64,000 nucleotides of DNA from Micropterix aruncella (Eukaryota > Arthropoda > Insecta > Lepidoptera > Micropterigidae): the NCBI GenBank assembly GCA_944548615.1, contig OX155952.1, positions 35,661,788 to 35,725,787 of the forward strand. Direction: 5' to 3'. Each line of letters opens with the position of its first letter. Position 1 is the stretch's first letter. A program made the position numbers and the translations under genes. Below the pieces are notes generated by a model. That model searched no databases. It was not told where the DNA came from and worked only from the letters and a program-made list of their open reading frames with translations. This document shows positions 45,925-57,164 of this stretch, in pieces.

Positions 45925-46228
45925 GTGTAACTAAAAATGTTAATTAGCATTAATTAGCACCTAAGAAGATATCAATAAAGACCTACGATTTCGCGACAAA
46001 AACGCTTTAATTGTACCTTTATTGATCCAAAACGGTGTAATATCTTCCGAGGAAAAGGCAGCTTTACAGAAACGGGGCTTTATTTACCTACGCACAAGAA
46101 GAGGAATCCGATGGCGAAATAATCTCCTATGGGATATTGCGGTGAATTCTAACTATCGAATATCTACAGTCCGCTAGACCTCGCCGCTAAAAATAGATGT
46201 ACAAACAAACTATGTTATAAAACGAACA

Positions 46229-46233
46229 GGTCT
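46229..46233 (+). repeat. Target-site duplication, right (GGTCT)
   Basis: Exact match to 37,620-37,624 and immediately adjacent to the 3' LTR end CGAACA. Confidence 0.9.
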
Positions 46234-47499
46234 GTTTCTGTAAAACAAAACATTGTAGATTATGAGAATGAACTTTTCCAGCATATTAATCCGTACCTTA
46301 ACAAGACTCAAAATATTTTTTTTTTGTTTTTCATCTAAAATACGTTTAACCACTCTGAGTGCAATGTAAGCATTACCTAACATTGGTCTTTCCATTTTAA
46401 ATTATTAACATTGCAAACTCTTCACAGATTGCCAGTGAGTCGACTCCATACATGCAGCAATAAAAACATTTCGAATTCTTAATTACCTTGAAATATTCGC
46501 TATGTGAAGAGTGGATCCGTCGCACTAATTCTCACGAGTTTCTCGCTTTGCGCCCATAAACGAATAATGAATTATGGCAGTGGTTCGAAATCGATGACTC
46601 GGATCGGAAGTGTTAATCATTTCCTCCGGGCTTCTTTAATGCGAGTACATGAAACCAGTAGAGCGGGAAATCTGCTCGGGCATTGCCTTCTAATGTTTCT
46701 TATTAAGGCCATCCAGTTCGCTTCCAGCTAGGCGATGAGAAATGAGTAACATTTAATTACCCGCCGGGATAAGTGTACCGGTCGACCACCAACATCGATC
46801 TTAGTACCCAAATTATTTATTTTATTACTATATTTGTGGGGAAACGGGCGCTGTTATTACGAGGATAACATTTCTCGACATTCGTATTTATGTCTACCCT
46901 GGACAACGGCGGCTGCAACGTCACCGAAACGTCGGGTGCTACAAATTTCACGCGGTAAATTCGTTTTCTATCCTATTTATTTATTTATTTAATTTAACAA
47001 TTCATTTACAAGTGCACAAGTATCACTAATAATCATATCAATAAAAAAAATATATATAATTAAAATTAAACACGACCGATATGAGCATTAGCATTTAAGT
47101 ACTGCTGCTGCCCAACTAAGTGCCAGGACTTGTTCCAGGGCAGCTAGCTCTCTAGTTATAATATCAAACAACCGCGATAGTCTTCGATTTTATATTCGTC
47201 TTTAGTCCAGTCAATGAATCCTCAAAAAGAGGTGTAGAGGGAAAAGGAAGGAACACAATTTTTGACTTTGGAACTTTTTTTGGATTTAGGAGGTAGGTAA
47301 ACATACTAAAAGTCCCCACTTCTAGGTGTGAGGGGGGAGAGGGAGCACGTAGGAGGTACCCTTTTTCGATTTTTCGCTTACCTATATCTCGGAATCTATA
47401 TACATCCAAGTGATAAGCTTAAGTTATACAAAATTAAAGCTGATGTAATATACCACAATTTTTGTTTTTATTTTATTTTTTTTATTTTTATTATTTATA
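46234..47499. other. Stretch without a recognised gene, with one LINE-type 3' end
   Basis: At 46,976-47,165 a TTTATTTATTTATTTA run is followed by sequence with TGCCCAACTAAGTGCCAGGA. This resembles a LINE or SINE 3' UTR and tail on the minus strand. The frames at 46,504-46,731 and 47,164-47,409 have no recognisable similarity. Confidence 0.4.
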
Positions 47500-47569
47500 G
47501 TCTGCGACCCCCCGGGGGCCTCTTAGAGACCCCACCAGGGGGTCGCGACCTACTGTTTATGAATCACTG
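47500..47569 (-). mobile_element. hAT-like terminal fragment
   Basis: On the minus strand this starts CAGTGATTCATAAACAGTAG and continues with GGTCGCGACCCCC, a GC-rich stem (GGGGTCGC...GCGACCCC) near the end. A CAGTG terminus followed by a GGTCGCGACCCC block is typical of old hAT elements in animals. The other terminus was not located, so the element length is unknown. Confidence 0.45.
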
Positions 47570-48361
47570 ATATAGAGAAATGATATTAAAAAAAAACTTA
47601 TTAATTTGAAATTCGGCTTAATTATTCTCCTGGGGATATTAAGGGATACGTGTTTCAAGATTTTGAAAAATAAACCTCTAACGGAGTGAAACGGGTATCA
47701 TAAATTTAGTCCGTGTATATCTGAAATGCAATAAGGTAACAACTCGAAATTAGGAGGACTTACTCTCCCATGAAAAAAGGAAAAGGAAATTCACGAAAAT
47801 CAATCGCTAAAGGAGTAAAATGGGATGATGATATTTAAAATAATAATATGATTTGTTTTTAATGCTGTAAAAGACAGAAACGAGTGCTAGACATTTGAGA
47901 TGCAATTTTATTATAACTTTGCGTAATGTTCTGTTTACAATTAATTGCACATGGATGAAGCCGGATAATTTCGCTAGTATAAATATAAATACACAATCAA
48001 GTCTGATCCACGTCGAATCGCCAGCGGACGTTAAAGCAAGCTTATTGTAATTGAACGTAATGTAAAGTGGCGTAATAATGAAATGGGAACGTCTGATTGG
48101 TCTTGCTCGACATGTTATTGTGCAATCCGCTTTGATAGTCGACTCTTGAACCGGTCTAATCGGATATCGGTCGAAGAGAGAGAAAGAAGAGTTAGACTAA
48201 GATAGGTGTTCGGGCAAACGAATGAGATCTTCAAAATATTAAACGAGCAAGAAAGTTATAGACCCTATGGTGTTTTAAAATAACAAAATTGATGTATTAC
48301 CCTAAGAGTAACGTAGAAATGACAAATAAATAAACTTGGAAAGAATCCACCCGTTTGAATT
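47570..48361. other. Stretch without a recognised gene
   Basis: AT-rich with a moderately GC-rich block at 48,000-48,200. No repeat family or coding frame recognised; possible host intergenic or intronic DNA. Confidence 0.45.
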
Positions 48362-48710
48362 AGGGTTGTTGCTGATACAGGTTTTTGTAATATCAGCGGA
48401 TGCTGATGCTAATTCTGATTTTTTGATATAAATATCAGCTGATGCTGATTTTAATGAATTACTTAAATAAAATATATCCAACTATGAAATTGTAATTAAG
48501 TGGGATAATATTATTAGGTATTTCAAATGAAAAGTCAGTTTCATTACTTTTGTGACTTAATTATCAAAAACAATCTTCTTACATGTTGAATAGGTCAAGA
48601 ACCTAACATACAAAAATAAAATACGATTGGCGGATGATCACCCAACTTGAAATTTTACTAAAGGTAAGTTATATTTTAAAAACAATAGCTGAGCTGCCCT
48701 TTCAGATTGC
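48362..48710. mobile_element. Truncated copy of the hAT-type element at 25,091
   Basis: The left end AGGGTTGTTGCTGATACAGG and the subterminal GCTGATGCT repeats are followed by sequence nearly identical to 25,180-25,415 (GAATTACTTAAATAAAATAT and onward). Similarity stops near 48,710 and no right TIR is seen. It lacks the foldback element found in the other copy. Confidence 0.75.
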
Positions 48711-49180
48711 AGTCAATTACGGGAAGGCTTGTAGATCTTGCTTGTAGGTAGCTTGTAGGATCGTAATTTATTAATTATAAATATTCAGTTTTTCTTAAAT
48801 CCATACAAGTGCGTGTATGATAGTATGTAGTACGTGTAGTACGTGGACTTGGCGGTACCTTGAGTGAAAATTTAATCCGGGGCATGTTTCATACGCGCTC
48901 GCCCCGGCAAAGAGAACATTTGGACAGTAAATTCCCAGACGCGTCTCTGCATGTGAAGTTCCGGCAGAGGTGGAAATTTGTATGAAAATGTCGTTCGTGG
49001 CGATGTAGGCGGCGAGGAGGCAGCGCGGCGCATTAGAGGGTTATATTTACTGGGTGTCTTGCGCCTTGACGAGCAGTGGAGAGTTGCCAGGCCGAGAAGA
49101 TAAAACGTAGTAGTAATCATGCAATGTATGTAGCCAAGTAGGCAAACGCAGGCATTTATTACCAATAATTAAATATTTTT

Positions 49181-49523
49181 ACACGAGTGCCCAACAAAAA
49201 CGGAGTGTAATGTATTCAGGATTCATCAATGTATATTTTCCATTTCTTTATATTATCATTGTATTCCATAATTTATTCCAATATAACTTCTAAACGCTTC
49301 AACCGATTTAGAAAAGTGTGATAATGTTAGAATCGTTAGGTCATCCCAAGTTAACTGTTAAAATATCAGATAAGTAGTTGTCTAAATATCCAAATGACGA
49401 TACTTTACCATTAATACATCAGTTTAGTGTGAAATGAAAGGACTGACTGAGTACATATAGTACATGATACGGAAATATACATGTATCTCTATGGATAAAT
49501 ACATGAACCACAAATATAACATT
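49181..49523 (-). mobile_element. TIR element family B, truncated inverted copy
   Basis: It begins with ACACGAGTGCCCAACAAAAA (the inverse of the family's right end) and proceeds through the shared blocks to AACCACAAATATAACATT. There it runs straight into an 11-bp tandem array. The left TIR is missing. Confidence 0.7.
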
Positions 49524-49540
49524 AAAATCAAAAAGCAAGT

Positions 49541-49685
49541 CAAAACCAAGTAAAACCAAGTCAAAACCAAGTAAAACAAATAAAAATCAATAAAATTCAA
49601 GTAAAAACCAAGTCAAAACGAAGTAAAAACCAAGTAAAAATCTAGTAAAAACTAAGTCAAAAACCTATAAAAACTTGAGTCATAA
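49541..49685 (+). repeat. Degenerate ~11-bp tandem array (AAGTMAAAACC)
   Basis: About a dozen imperfect units built on CCAAGTCAAAA and CCAAGTAAAAA. The array directly follows the broken end of the family B element, so it may have grown from that junction. Confidence 0.85.
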
Positions 49686-49804
49686 AACCTATCGAGGTCC
49701 CTTTAGATCGAGACAAAATCAAGTGAATGTCAACTAGAAAAACATTCAGAAATGTCATTTATAAATATATTAAATAAAAAAGGGCTCAGATTAAATCATC
49801 ATCA

Positions 49805-50188
49805 TCAAGTAATCGTTTGTATTATGGTGGCTGCATTTAGAAATGTTTCTGGTTCGTTAAAGGTTAATCGCAGCTGGACCCTCCCCGAGTAATTCCTTAT
49901 CAGCCTCGAGACATTTTTGTTCGTTTCATATTTATCCACGCTGCAGTTTATGAGTGCGGCCTGGCTCTGAAGCGTCGCTATAAATAATGTCGACACTATG
50001 CCGTCGAGTCCCTCGGCGACTGACGTCACACCCTCCTTCCCTCCCTCGGAAAGAAGACATCTTAAGAGAGCTGCGAGGTGGAGGAGGACGCTGCACGAGA
50101 TTTCATCCTTTTTGCACTGTTTTACGATACAGGCAATAAAACCGTCGCCGAGCACTAACTGGCTCTCAGCGAATCGCATGGAGGCCAT
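49805..50188 (-). CDS. 127-codon frame with protein-like composition; possible host exon
   Basis: This is the most protein-like non-transposon frame in the window. Reading minus from 50,188, it gives a mix of hydrophobic helices and charged turns, for example LGDGFIACIVKQCKKDE, SVLLHLAALLRCLLSEGGK and LIRNYSGRVQLRLTF, with no low-complexity bias. The block is GC-richer than its flanks. I recognise no domain; the helical pattern is vaguely armadillo/HEAT-like, but that is a guess. An in-frame TGA lies 15 bases upstream of the ATG, and I see no clear splice acceptor or donor on this strand. On the plus strand a perfect donor-like GGTAAGTGA sits at 50,208-50,216, so a plus-strand exon (frame 49,998-50,216) is the competing reading. 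Confidence 0.3.
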   Translation of the reverse strand: MASMRFAESQLVLGDGFIACIVKQCKKDEISCSVLLHLAALLRCLLSEGGKEGVTSVAEGLDGIVSTLFIATLQSQAALINCSVDKYETNKNVSRLIRNYSGRVQLRLTFNEPETFLNAATIIQTIT

Positions 50189-50479
50189 CGTGTTATTATA
50201 TCATCGCGGTAAGTGAATGAGGGAAGTTGCTAGTTTCCTCGAATATTTGAGTCGCCTATATTTAAGCCACAATATTAAGTGACACCCATATTTACCGTTG
50301 ACTATAGCGTAGAATTGTTGTGGGTCCATAAAGAATATTGAATTGGCATGACCGCCCTCAGTCACATTAAAGATAAGTCATCCTCTGCATCATATGCCTT
50401 ATCGGATCCGTTTATAATAAACTGCGATCTTAGCCTATCTCTCTTTTTACCTGTTCTTTATGCAGATGTGGCTTACCTC

Positions 50480-50700
50480 GATTTAACAGAGGAACTACTC
50501 AACTAACTTCAAAGATTCATCTTTGAAAACATTTGATTCATCTTTGAAAAATCATCATCTACGTAAAATATATGATCTCGTGCCCGAATATAGGGCACGA
50601 TTCAAGAGGTTGTCAATACTCCAAACGAGAAATGTTCATATACTTGCTCTCCTTCATCGTGTACTCTTCCAATCGAAGCCATCCTAACTCCACAGCTTCT
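50480..50700 (+). pseudogene. LINE reverse transcriptase downstream fragment
   Basis: The plus-strand frame reads KIYDLVPEYRARFKRLSIL followed by QTRNVHILALLHRVLF. The pattern HI-E-R--L-WL-I--RR--H-L-LLH-ILF is typical of jockey-like LINE polymerases between the palm and the C-terminus. It is closely related in type to the fragment at 29,890. Stops follow, and no adjoining RT core is present. Confidence 0.55.
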
Positions 50701-50759
50701 CAAACCATTAAGTTCCAATGGTATCCTACCTTGGTCAGCTTCTGACAATTTACTTTAAA

Positions 50760-51075
50760 TTCCTCGTCATAATACTCGAACTGAATTACCGCTAACATCA
50801 CATATAGGCCGCACAAACGACTTCGAATCTGGTACCAGATAGGAGGATGGAGAAATCGGTCCAAATCTTAAAGTAAGGGCGTGAGGTCGCCCCGCTGGAT
50901 TCACTTTCAAGTGCCTCGCGTTAAGGCGTCGGACTCTCACGCGCATGCTGGCGTAGTTAGACGGTGGACTGTGTTGTCGCTAAGTCTCTGCGTTAACTTC
51001 ATAGAAGAAAGAATGATCTAATATCGTTATAATTTCCTGGGTGACGGGTTCGCCCGTAAATAGTTGACACCTCTT
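50760..51075 (+). repeat. GC-rich interspersed repeat family E, partial copy
   Basis: It shares TGAATTACCGCTAA, the CGACTTCGAATCTG-like block, GTAAGGGCGTGAGGTCG-like sequence, TTAAGGCGTCGGACTCTCAC, and the right end GGTGACGGGTTCGCCCGT...GTTGACACC with the other copies. Confidence 0.65.
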
Positions 51076-51239
51076 AAGTGCTTGTTTTAATGTGAGAAAC
51101 GTTAGATATCGCCTAGTTTCTGTCAAGTTTCGTTGGTCTCACGAAAGTTGGCTCTCCGTGTAGCTGGTTCTTTTATAGTCCCAGGATGTCAACCATATTT
51201 CGCCGCAATATTATTGTCGATAATAGACACAATTTTTAC

Positions 51240-51690
51240 ATAAAAAAACCGACTTCATTTTTTTTAAAGTGCAGCAGCCATGTCACGGTGATACTTAGAA
51301 CGGACTATCGTTATTGAGTCTGTGCTGTTGATCGTTGAGGAGTTCTCTCGTTGGAAGCCAACCCTGGGGGCCGCAGTCCTGTCTTGGTGAAACTTAGAAC
51401 GGGCTGTCATAATTGAATGCATATACAAAATTTCGTGTGTGATGTTGACCGTTAACGAAGTCCCTTCGTCGGGAGCCAACCCTGGGTGTAGCAGCCATGT
51501 CATGTGAAACTTGGAACGGGCTATCATAACTGAAAGAGTATACAAAATTTCGTGTATGTGCTGTTGACCGTTGAGGTCTCCCCTCGTCGGAAGCCAACCC
51601 AGGGTGTAGAATCAGTTCATGCTTACCATATAAAAAAAATGCATTGTCATCGGAATAAAACCAAAATGTAAATTTTCAACTTCATACGAT
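51240..51690 (-). repeat. Element D with ~119-bp tandem units, inverted copy
   Basis: About three diverged units of the 119-bp type (containing CAAAATTTCGTGT, GCCAACCCTGGG and AACGGGCTATCATAA-like blocks) are followed by a non-repeated part (GCATTGTCATCGGAATAAAA, TCAACTTCATACGAT). The whole is the reverse complement of 62,600-63,165. The tandem units create a 93-codon frame with internally repeated peptide, which I regard as a consequence of the repeat. It is bounded on the left by ACATAAAAAAACCGACTTCA. Confidence 0.7.
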
Positions 51691-52931
51691 AATATTTGAG
51701 GAGTTCCCTCAATTCTTCATGGATCCCATTGTCAAAACAGGATTTTGACGATGGGACAGGAATAAAAATGGGACCAAGCTGTAAGTATATCCTTTCAAAT
51801 AAGAAAAGATTTTTCCAAATCGTTTGATAAATAGCAGTTCTGAGGTAACAACAATAAAAAAAAAGATACCCTCGAATTGATAACTTCCTCCTTTTCCTGA
51901 AGTCGGGTAAAAATAACATTTGGCAGATGCCAGATGCGATATCCATTTTTAACAAAAAGTAGACTTCAAAGTTCAAAGACTTCGAAAATGGTTTTTATAG
52001 GCGGCGTAATCAATAATCTAGGGGGCGTGGGTATCGTCCGTCTGTTCTAACACCGCGGAAAAATTAATTTTCAACTTTTAACGAGATTGAGTAACGCCCG
52101 AGGGTGACAGATAACGCAGGGGAGCAGCCGAATGCAGAGAAGAGAGGAGAGAGGGTGCAGCAGTATGGCTGGAGTTCGTCCGAGAGTCGAACGGACGTTA
52201 ATGAGGATGTATGGCCGCATTTCCATTAGCGGGTGGCTGCGGAAAAGCGTTAATGGTACGACTGAGTTCGGATTATGAACAGATCGAGGCACTGGCATGG
52301 CGCCGCGCTCTGGACTCGAGAAATCTTCACGACTAATAATGAAACGAAAACATCGCGATTGAGAAAGATACGGGGAGAGCTAATACGTATTCTAAATTGG
52401 GCGATCTCTTTTGATACAGAAAGGTAAACATAATAAACGGATAATTTATGCCCAAACTAAAAGCTCGGGAATGCGGCGGGCTTCACCGGCTGTCTTCTAA
52501 AATAAAATAAAAATATTTATTGCATAAAATAAAATAATAAATGAAATATGCAAACGTGCAATATTTTACAGCCTACCCTAAATGAAATAGTTTCATTTAT
52601 AATGTATAGCAGTGGCGGCATATGATATAGAAATAACAAACGTAGTTTTTAATTTTGATATTTAAAAATAAGGAAGATATTTATATACTGGCATAATAAA
52701 TATCAATAAATAATAATCAATCAATAAGTAACGATATTTGAAAATTATTTTAATATACAGGATGAGCAATTATTTTAATTAACATGCATCCTTATCAGTA
52801 CGAGTAACTAAATAGGTTTTGTTAAAAAAAATAATTAAAAAAAAACACAAAAAAATGTTTTTTTTTAATTTGAAAATTTGAAGAACTCGCCTTTTAAATA
52901 AAAGTTTGACAAGCGTTTGAGCGCGCTGCGC
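51691..52931. other. Stretch without a recognised gene
   Basis: A GC-richer, non-repetitive block lies at 52,070-52,330 and may be conserved host DNA. The remainder is AT-rich. No convincing coding frame. Confidence 0.4.
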
Positions 52932-52997
52932 CATCTATCGGTAGGTAAAATTATCGGTAATAAAAAACATTAGCGATATTTTACCTACCGCTAGATG
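52932..52997. repeat. Inverted repeat, ~24-bp arms
   Basis: CATCTATCGGTAGGTAAAAT and following bases (52,932-52,956) are imperfectly inverted at 52,974-52,997 (ATTTTACCTACCGCTAGATG), with a 17-base loop. It may be a small foldback element or one end of a transposon. Confidence 0.7.
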
Positions 52998-53308
52998 AGC
53001 ACGGATATAGAATTAAATTTATTTAGCAAAAGTTTTAGTAAACGGTCAAATACGGACCTAAAATGGCTACGAAAGACTGACTTGACGGCGGGAGAAATTT
53101 TTAGCCTTTCTGAACAAAATTTAAATTACAAGCTTTACACCTATTGTATTGAAAAAATATTGTTTAGGTCAGAAACAGAAATCTTCGAAACACAGATTTA
53201 ATCACACCTTATTTAGCGATAAACGATACTGGATTTAACAACGTTATTCCTCGTGTATATCGTGTGAACAACAATTTTCATCATGACTGTTACCGACATA
53301 TTTCGTGA

Positions 53309-54052
53309 CTAGCTAACCCGTGCCCACTTCGTTGGGCGGTAAACTTTTTATTTGTGATGAAATTATGAGTGTGGTTCGGTTAGTACTCAGTGCTATGATT
53401 TATTTCCTGACTGCCAAAAGAAAGGTTATATTTTTACTGCGTATGTATTTGCGTGCCAATTTGACTATATTACCGTTATTTGTGAGTGTCTTCTTGTGAG
53501 TGTCTTATTTGTGAGTGTCTTATCTCTTTAACCATTTATGCAGTAAAAGGGAAATTATATGCAGTAAAAGGGAAAAGTCTTTTGTTTTAAACACCTGAGA
53601 CGATACATTTACTGATTTTGATGTGAATTCATAATTGTTGATAATATGACCAATAAACATGGCCTAACGATTTAAATTATTTTTTTAATATAAAAACTAC
53701 TTTTTGTGACTTAAATATAAAATGTAGACTTATGCTGTCGCTGACTTTATTATAGGCTCTACAAACTCTACAACTTGTATCTAGAATCAATCCTATATCT
53801 CTCATCGTTAAAGTAGCTTTCGTAAGAAACGTTTTCATTCGACCGTTTTTTCTCCGACTTACTTTGCAAATCCAACTACCACGAAAAAGTCTTTTAATTT
53901 TTCGGATAAATATATAGCCCTATGACACGTACAAATAACGTGGCTTTCTATTGGTAAAAGAATTTTCAAAATCGGTTTAGTAGATCCAGAGATTACTTCC
54001 TACAACCTCACAAACTTTACCTCTTTATAATATTAGTTTAGATTAGTATAGA
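53309..54052 (-). mobile_element. Non-autonomous Helitron, inverted copy, 744 bp
   Basis: On the minus strand it begins TCTATACTAATC...ACTAATATTATAAAGAGG and ends ...GCCCAACGAAGTGGGCACGG followed by GTTAGCTAG. The terminal hairpin (GCCCA/TGGGC) and the CTAG end match the copy at 14,981 and the length is the same. The 5' end carries a small internal duplication of ACTAAT. No Rep/helicase coding sequence. Confidence 0.9.
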
Positions 54053-54184
54053 TAGATTACGACACGGTCGCGGTTCCATACCTATGTCGTATTATTTCTT
54101 TAACTATTTATGGATTTTTTAACTTTTTAGTGATTTTTATGATCAACCCCACCATCTTTTTTGATTTTTCGACTACATTTTTAT

Positions 54185-54570
54185 ACAACTGCCCAACAAA
54201 AAAGGAGCGTAATGTGTTCAGGGTCCATCTATGTTTGTCTTCCGTTTCTTTATTCCACCATAACTTCTAAACGCTTGAACCGAGTTAAGAGTTTGTGGTA
54301 TTGTTAGAATCGTTATGTTATTTCGAGTATCATAGTGTACCTTAACAGTCCGCATAACAAGTAAGTAGTTGTCTAAATGTCCAATTGTCCAAATGCCACT
54401 AAATTAACATAAATATATCGTCTTTAACGTCAAATTCAAGGTCTATTGAGTTTATTCCGGAAATACACATGTCTATGAGGATTATTAAACCACAAATATT
54501 TTATTTAAAAAAAATCGTAATAAAAATAATTATAAATACGATATTTCACTTTCTGGAATTTCTGTTGTGT
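54185..54570 (-). mobile_element. TIR element family B, inverted copy, ~386 bp
   Basis: Both ends are recognisable but diverged (ACAACTGCCCAACAAAAAAG at the left, TTCTGTTGTGT at the right). All interior blocks are in the expected inverse order. Confidence 0.75.
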
Positions 54571-55995
54571 TTTTATCCTTTTTTTATATTTACTTGTTAA
54601 TGTCTGATTTTAAATTATTTTGAGTCTAATAGGATTATAAAAATTTAGTTGTGTAATATGAAAAAATAATCGTCGGTATATGTTTACATTACAAGTTAAG
54701 GGGTCGTTTGCACATAGCGAGCTCCCATGCTTCTGATTCAAATTCAATGTTAAATCCAGCGAATTGCCCCTCGCCGTTTGAATAATCAGACTGCGATGGC
54801 GTCCGAACGTCGAGTCATACCCGGATTAAGTTTGGTGCTACGTGACGACAAACTATTTTCACTCACGGACATGTCCTGTCTAACTGCTTAGTCTAGACTC
54901 TAGACATCCGACTCAACGATTACTTTCCGGTTCCGTCCGAAAGCCGCTTTATTGCCTCGCTAGACCCGTTCGCATAAGCCCTCTTCTTTCGCTAACGCTA
55001 TCTCTGCCAGAATATCACACTATCTAGTCAACTACTTATTTTTATATTAGAGTATACTCGCATTACGTGTTTTATCCTTACCTAGCATTGCTGACTGATA
55101 CTGGGGTCAAAGTGTGTGGGTATATTCGAGTAGATGGAACCGAACGAACGCCTTTGATATTTTAAGATGAGTAAGTACGTCAAGAAATGATGACTGATGT
55201 TATGCATACCTACATCAGCTTGGATTTCAGGGGGCATTTGTGACAAATGACGTCATAGATAGAGTGATTGTTTACTATCGCTAATCGATAGTGTAACGAA
55301 ATCCAAGTGGGTTTGTTCGCCGGCCGAGAGAGGGTGCTCGTTGATTTTATTCATGAAATTAATATTTAGATGATATCACTCCTTGGCTACTTGTTGAGGA
55401 AGTTTTAAGATGACACAAAAGATTTTTTTACTCATCATCACAACCTCTATGGTATCCGTCTGCCTGCCCGCTGATTGATATATGTTATTTTCCTCTTTCT
55501 CCAGCACCCTGAGTCAAACTAAAAGAGCCAGTTTTAACCGACCATCTGCTAACTGTCACACTTCTTCCGAGTTTTCAAGTCTTAGCCATTATTATCCCTG
55601 TCCTTTTATCCGCCCCTGGTTGGATATTTTTCGTTAATGAGCACTCGGTATTCGCTATGAACAATGCACGCGGAGGAGCGAGCGGGTGGTAAGTTGAAAA
55701 GCCGTGGAAGTTTCACGTTTCATTAGGCAAAAAAGCTCATTTGGAAGACGAAGTGGCCGCGGCGCGAAGAGGATTATCCGGGCAGTTTAGTCAGTCACAG
55801 GTGCGAGGCGTGATTAAGTCTTAAATTCCCTCTCCGCGGGCACAGAATAATCGGAGAGTTGGGTGTTGCCACCACAGATGTGACGCCTCTTCAGATTTAT
55901 GCGATCGGAGAAGAGAAGGGCCACTCTATTTTTCAGGTAATGATTTTGAAATTGTAATTCGAATCTATTCGGAACAACATTAAAAGGAATAAAAA
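54571..55995. other. Stretch without a recognised gene, with a CRE-containing inverted repeat
   Basis: GC-richer blocks lie at 54,700-55,020 and 55,640-55,870. At 55,219-55,307 a perfect 10-bp inverted repeat (CTTGGATTTC and GAAATCCAAG) encloses TGACGTCA (55,248-55,255). No convincing coding frame. This may be host non-coding DNA with regulatory elements. Confidence 0.4.
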
Positions 55996-57164
55996 ACACG
56001 ACTGCCGTTACAAAAAGTGAACTACTGTATTTATAATTATTTTTATTACGGTTTTTAATTATGTATTTATCCATATTATATATATTCGGAATGTACGCAA
56101 TCTGTCATTTTATTTGACACTAAACACGATTTATTTATGTAAATTTACTGACATTTGGAGATTTGGACATTTAGACAACAGTTTACTTGATATTTGGACA
56201 GTTAAGGTACCCTATGACACTCGGAATAACATCATGATTCTAACAGTACCACATACTTTTAAATCAGTTCGAGCGTTTAAAAGTTATGGTGGAACAACAT
56301 TGAAAAGGATCTACAATCTACAATTATGTAAAATATTTATTTATTTATTTTATTTATTTATCCTATTTTTTATAGTTACATAAAAAAGATTGCGTTCATT
56401 TTTTTAACACATTTTAAAAGAATACATATGATGAAAATCGCGAAAGGGCATTTACTTGCCAGGATTACATCACCCTACTAGGTATACGCCTGTGTTGTTG
56501 CTGAGCCTGTACGCCTTGCCTGCTGTCCTACTTCCGTCTCATAAAAAACAATACGTAATATAATTTAGCATAAAATAATATAAATAATATAATATAACAT
56601 ATTACAATATAATATAATATCATATAACATATAAAATAATGTATCATATTTATATATAATATAGTATAACATAATAAAATATAACATATTATAATCTGTA
56701 TATCTGTATATTCATAATTTATATCTATATATCCTATATATCTATAGGAAATTTAATAATGTAAAACTAGGAGTAATGATTAATTTCTACATATATTGTT
56801 TATTGCCTTAAGTTAATTCCTAATATTATTAGACATGATTTTTTATTTTTTTTTCTCTTTGAACATATGTAGTTTGAAGTATGCACAAGCCACTATTTTC
56901 TTGGTACGGGCCTTAGTACGGGCCTAGGCCTAGTTAGGCGGCGTTGATCTAAAGAAGGACTGGGCTGCGGTACTCTCTTTTTGCTACTATTTACAACGGA
57001 GCCTCTAATGATAATATGTAATGTACTGTAGTTTAAAAAATGCGCATTTCTTGAAATAAATAAATAAAAATAAAAATTAAATAAATAAATAAATAAAAAA
57101 ACCGAAAACATCCATAGATGAACCCTGAACACATAACACTCATTTTTTTGTTAGCCAGTCGTGT
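55996..57164 (+). mobile_element. TIR element family B, split by a nested insertion
   Basis: The left part (55,996 to about 56,295) begins ACACGACTGCC and follows the family to GTTATGGTGGAAC. The family resumes at about 57,098 with ACCGAAAACATCCATAGATG and ends at CCAGTCGTGT (57,164). The ~800 bp between is foreign. This gives a relative age: family B inserted first. Confidence 0.8.
56296..57098 (-). mobile_element. LINE 3' UTR fragment and a second tail inserted in family B
   Basis: From about 56,335 to 56,745 the sequence matches the AT-rich 3' UTR and (TAAA)n tail of the LINE at 10,215-10,720 in the same (minus) orientation. From about 56,890 to 57,098 a different fragment (GGCCTAGTTAGGCGG, then an AAATAAATAAAT tail) lies in plus orientation. 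The two may have inserted separately, or be one compound insertion. Confidence 0.6.

Larger units (their letters stand above)
37625..46228 (+). mobile_element. Complete BEL/Pao LTR retrotransposon, 8.6 kb
   Basis: This is a full-length element with two near-identical ~1.44-kb LTRs, matching 5-bp target duplications, a primer-binding-site candidate, one uninterrupted gag-pol frame and a polypurine tract abutting the 3' LTR. The integrase D-D-E spacing, the Pao-type protease/RT/RNase H order and the C-terminal domain place it in the BEL/Pao group. No env-like frame lies between pol and the 3' LTR (74 bp). By hand count the LTRs differ by about 18 substitutions and one 8-bp indel over ~1,440 bp, so the insertion is fairly recent but not brand new. 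It is the only mobile element in the window that appears structurally intact. Confidence 0.95.
44781..46228 (+). repeat. 3' LTR of the BEL/Pao element, 1,448 bp
   Basis: It has the same TGTTCG...CGAACA ends as the 5' LTR. It is 8 bp longer because of an indel near 45,385 (corresponding to 38,228). Differences from the 5' LTR are concentrated in its last ~250 bp. It is followed by the right target duplication. Confidence 0.95.

Noticed and set aside
51264..51597. Internally repeated 67- to 93-codon frames
   Set aside because: The peptide repeat is explained by the 119-bp tandem DNA units (about 39.7 codons, not a multiple of three), and the related copy at 62,600 breaks the frame.
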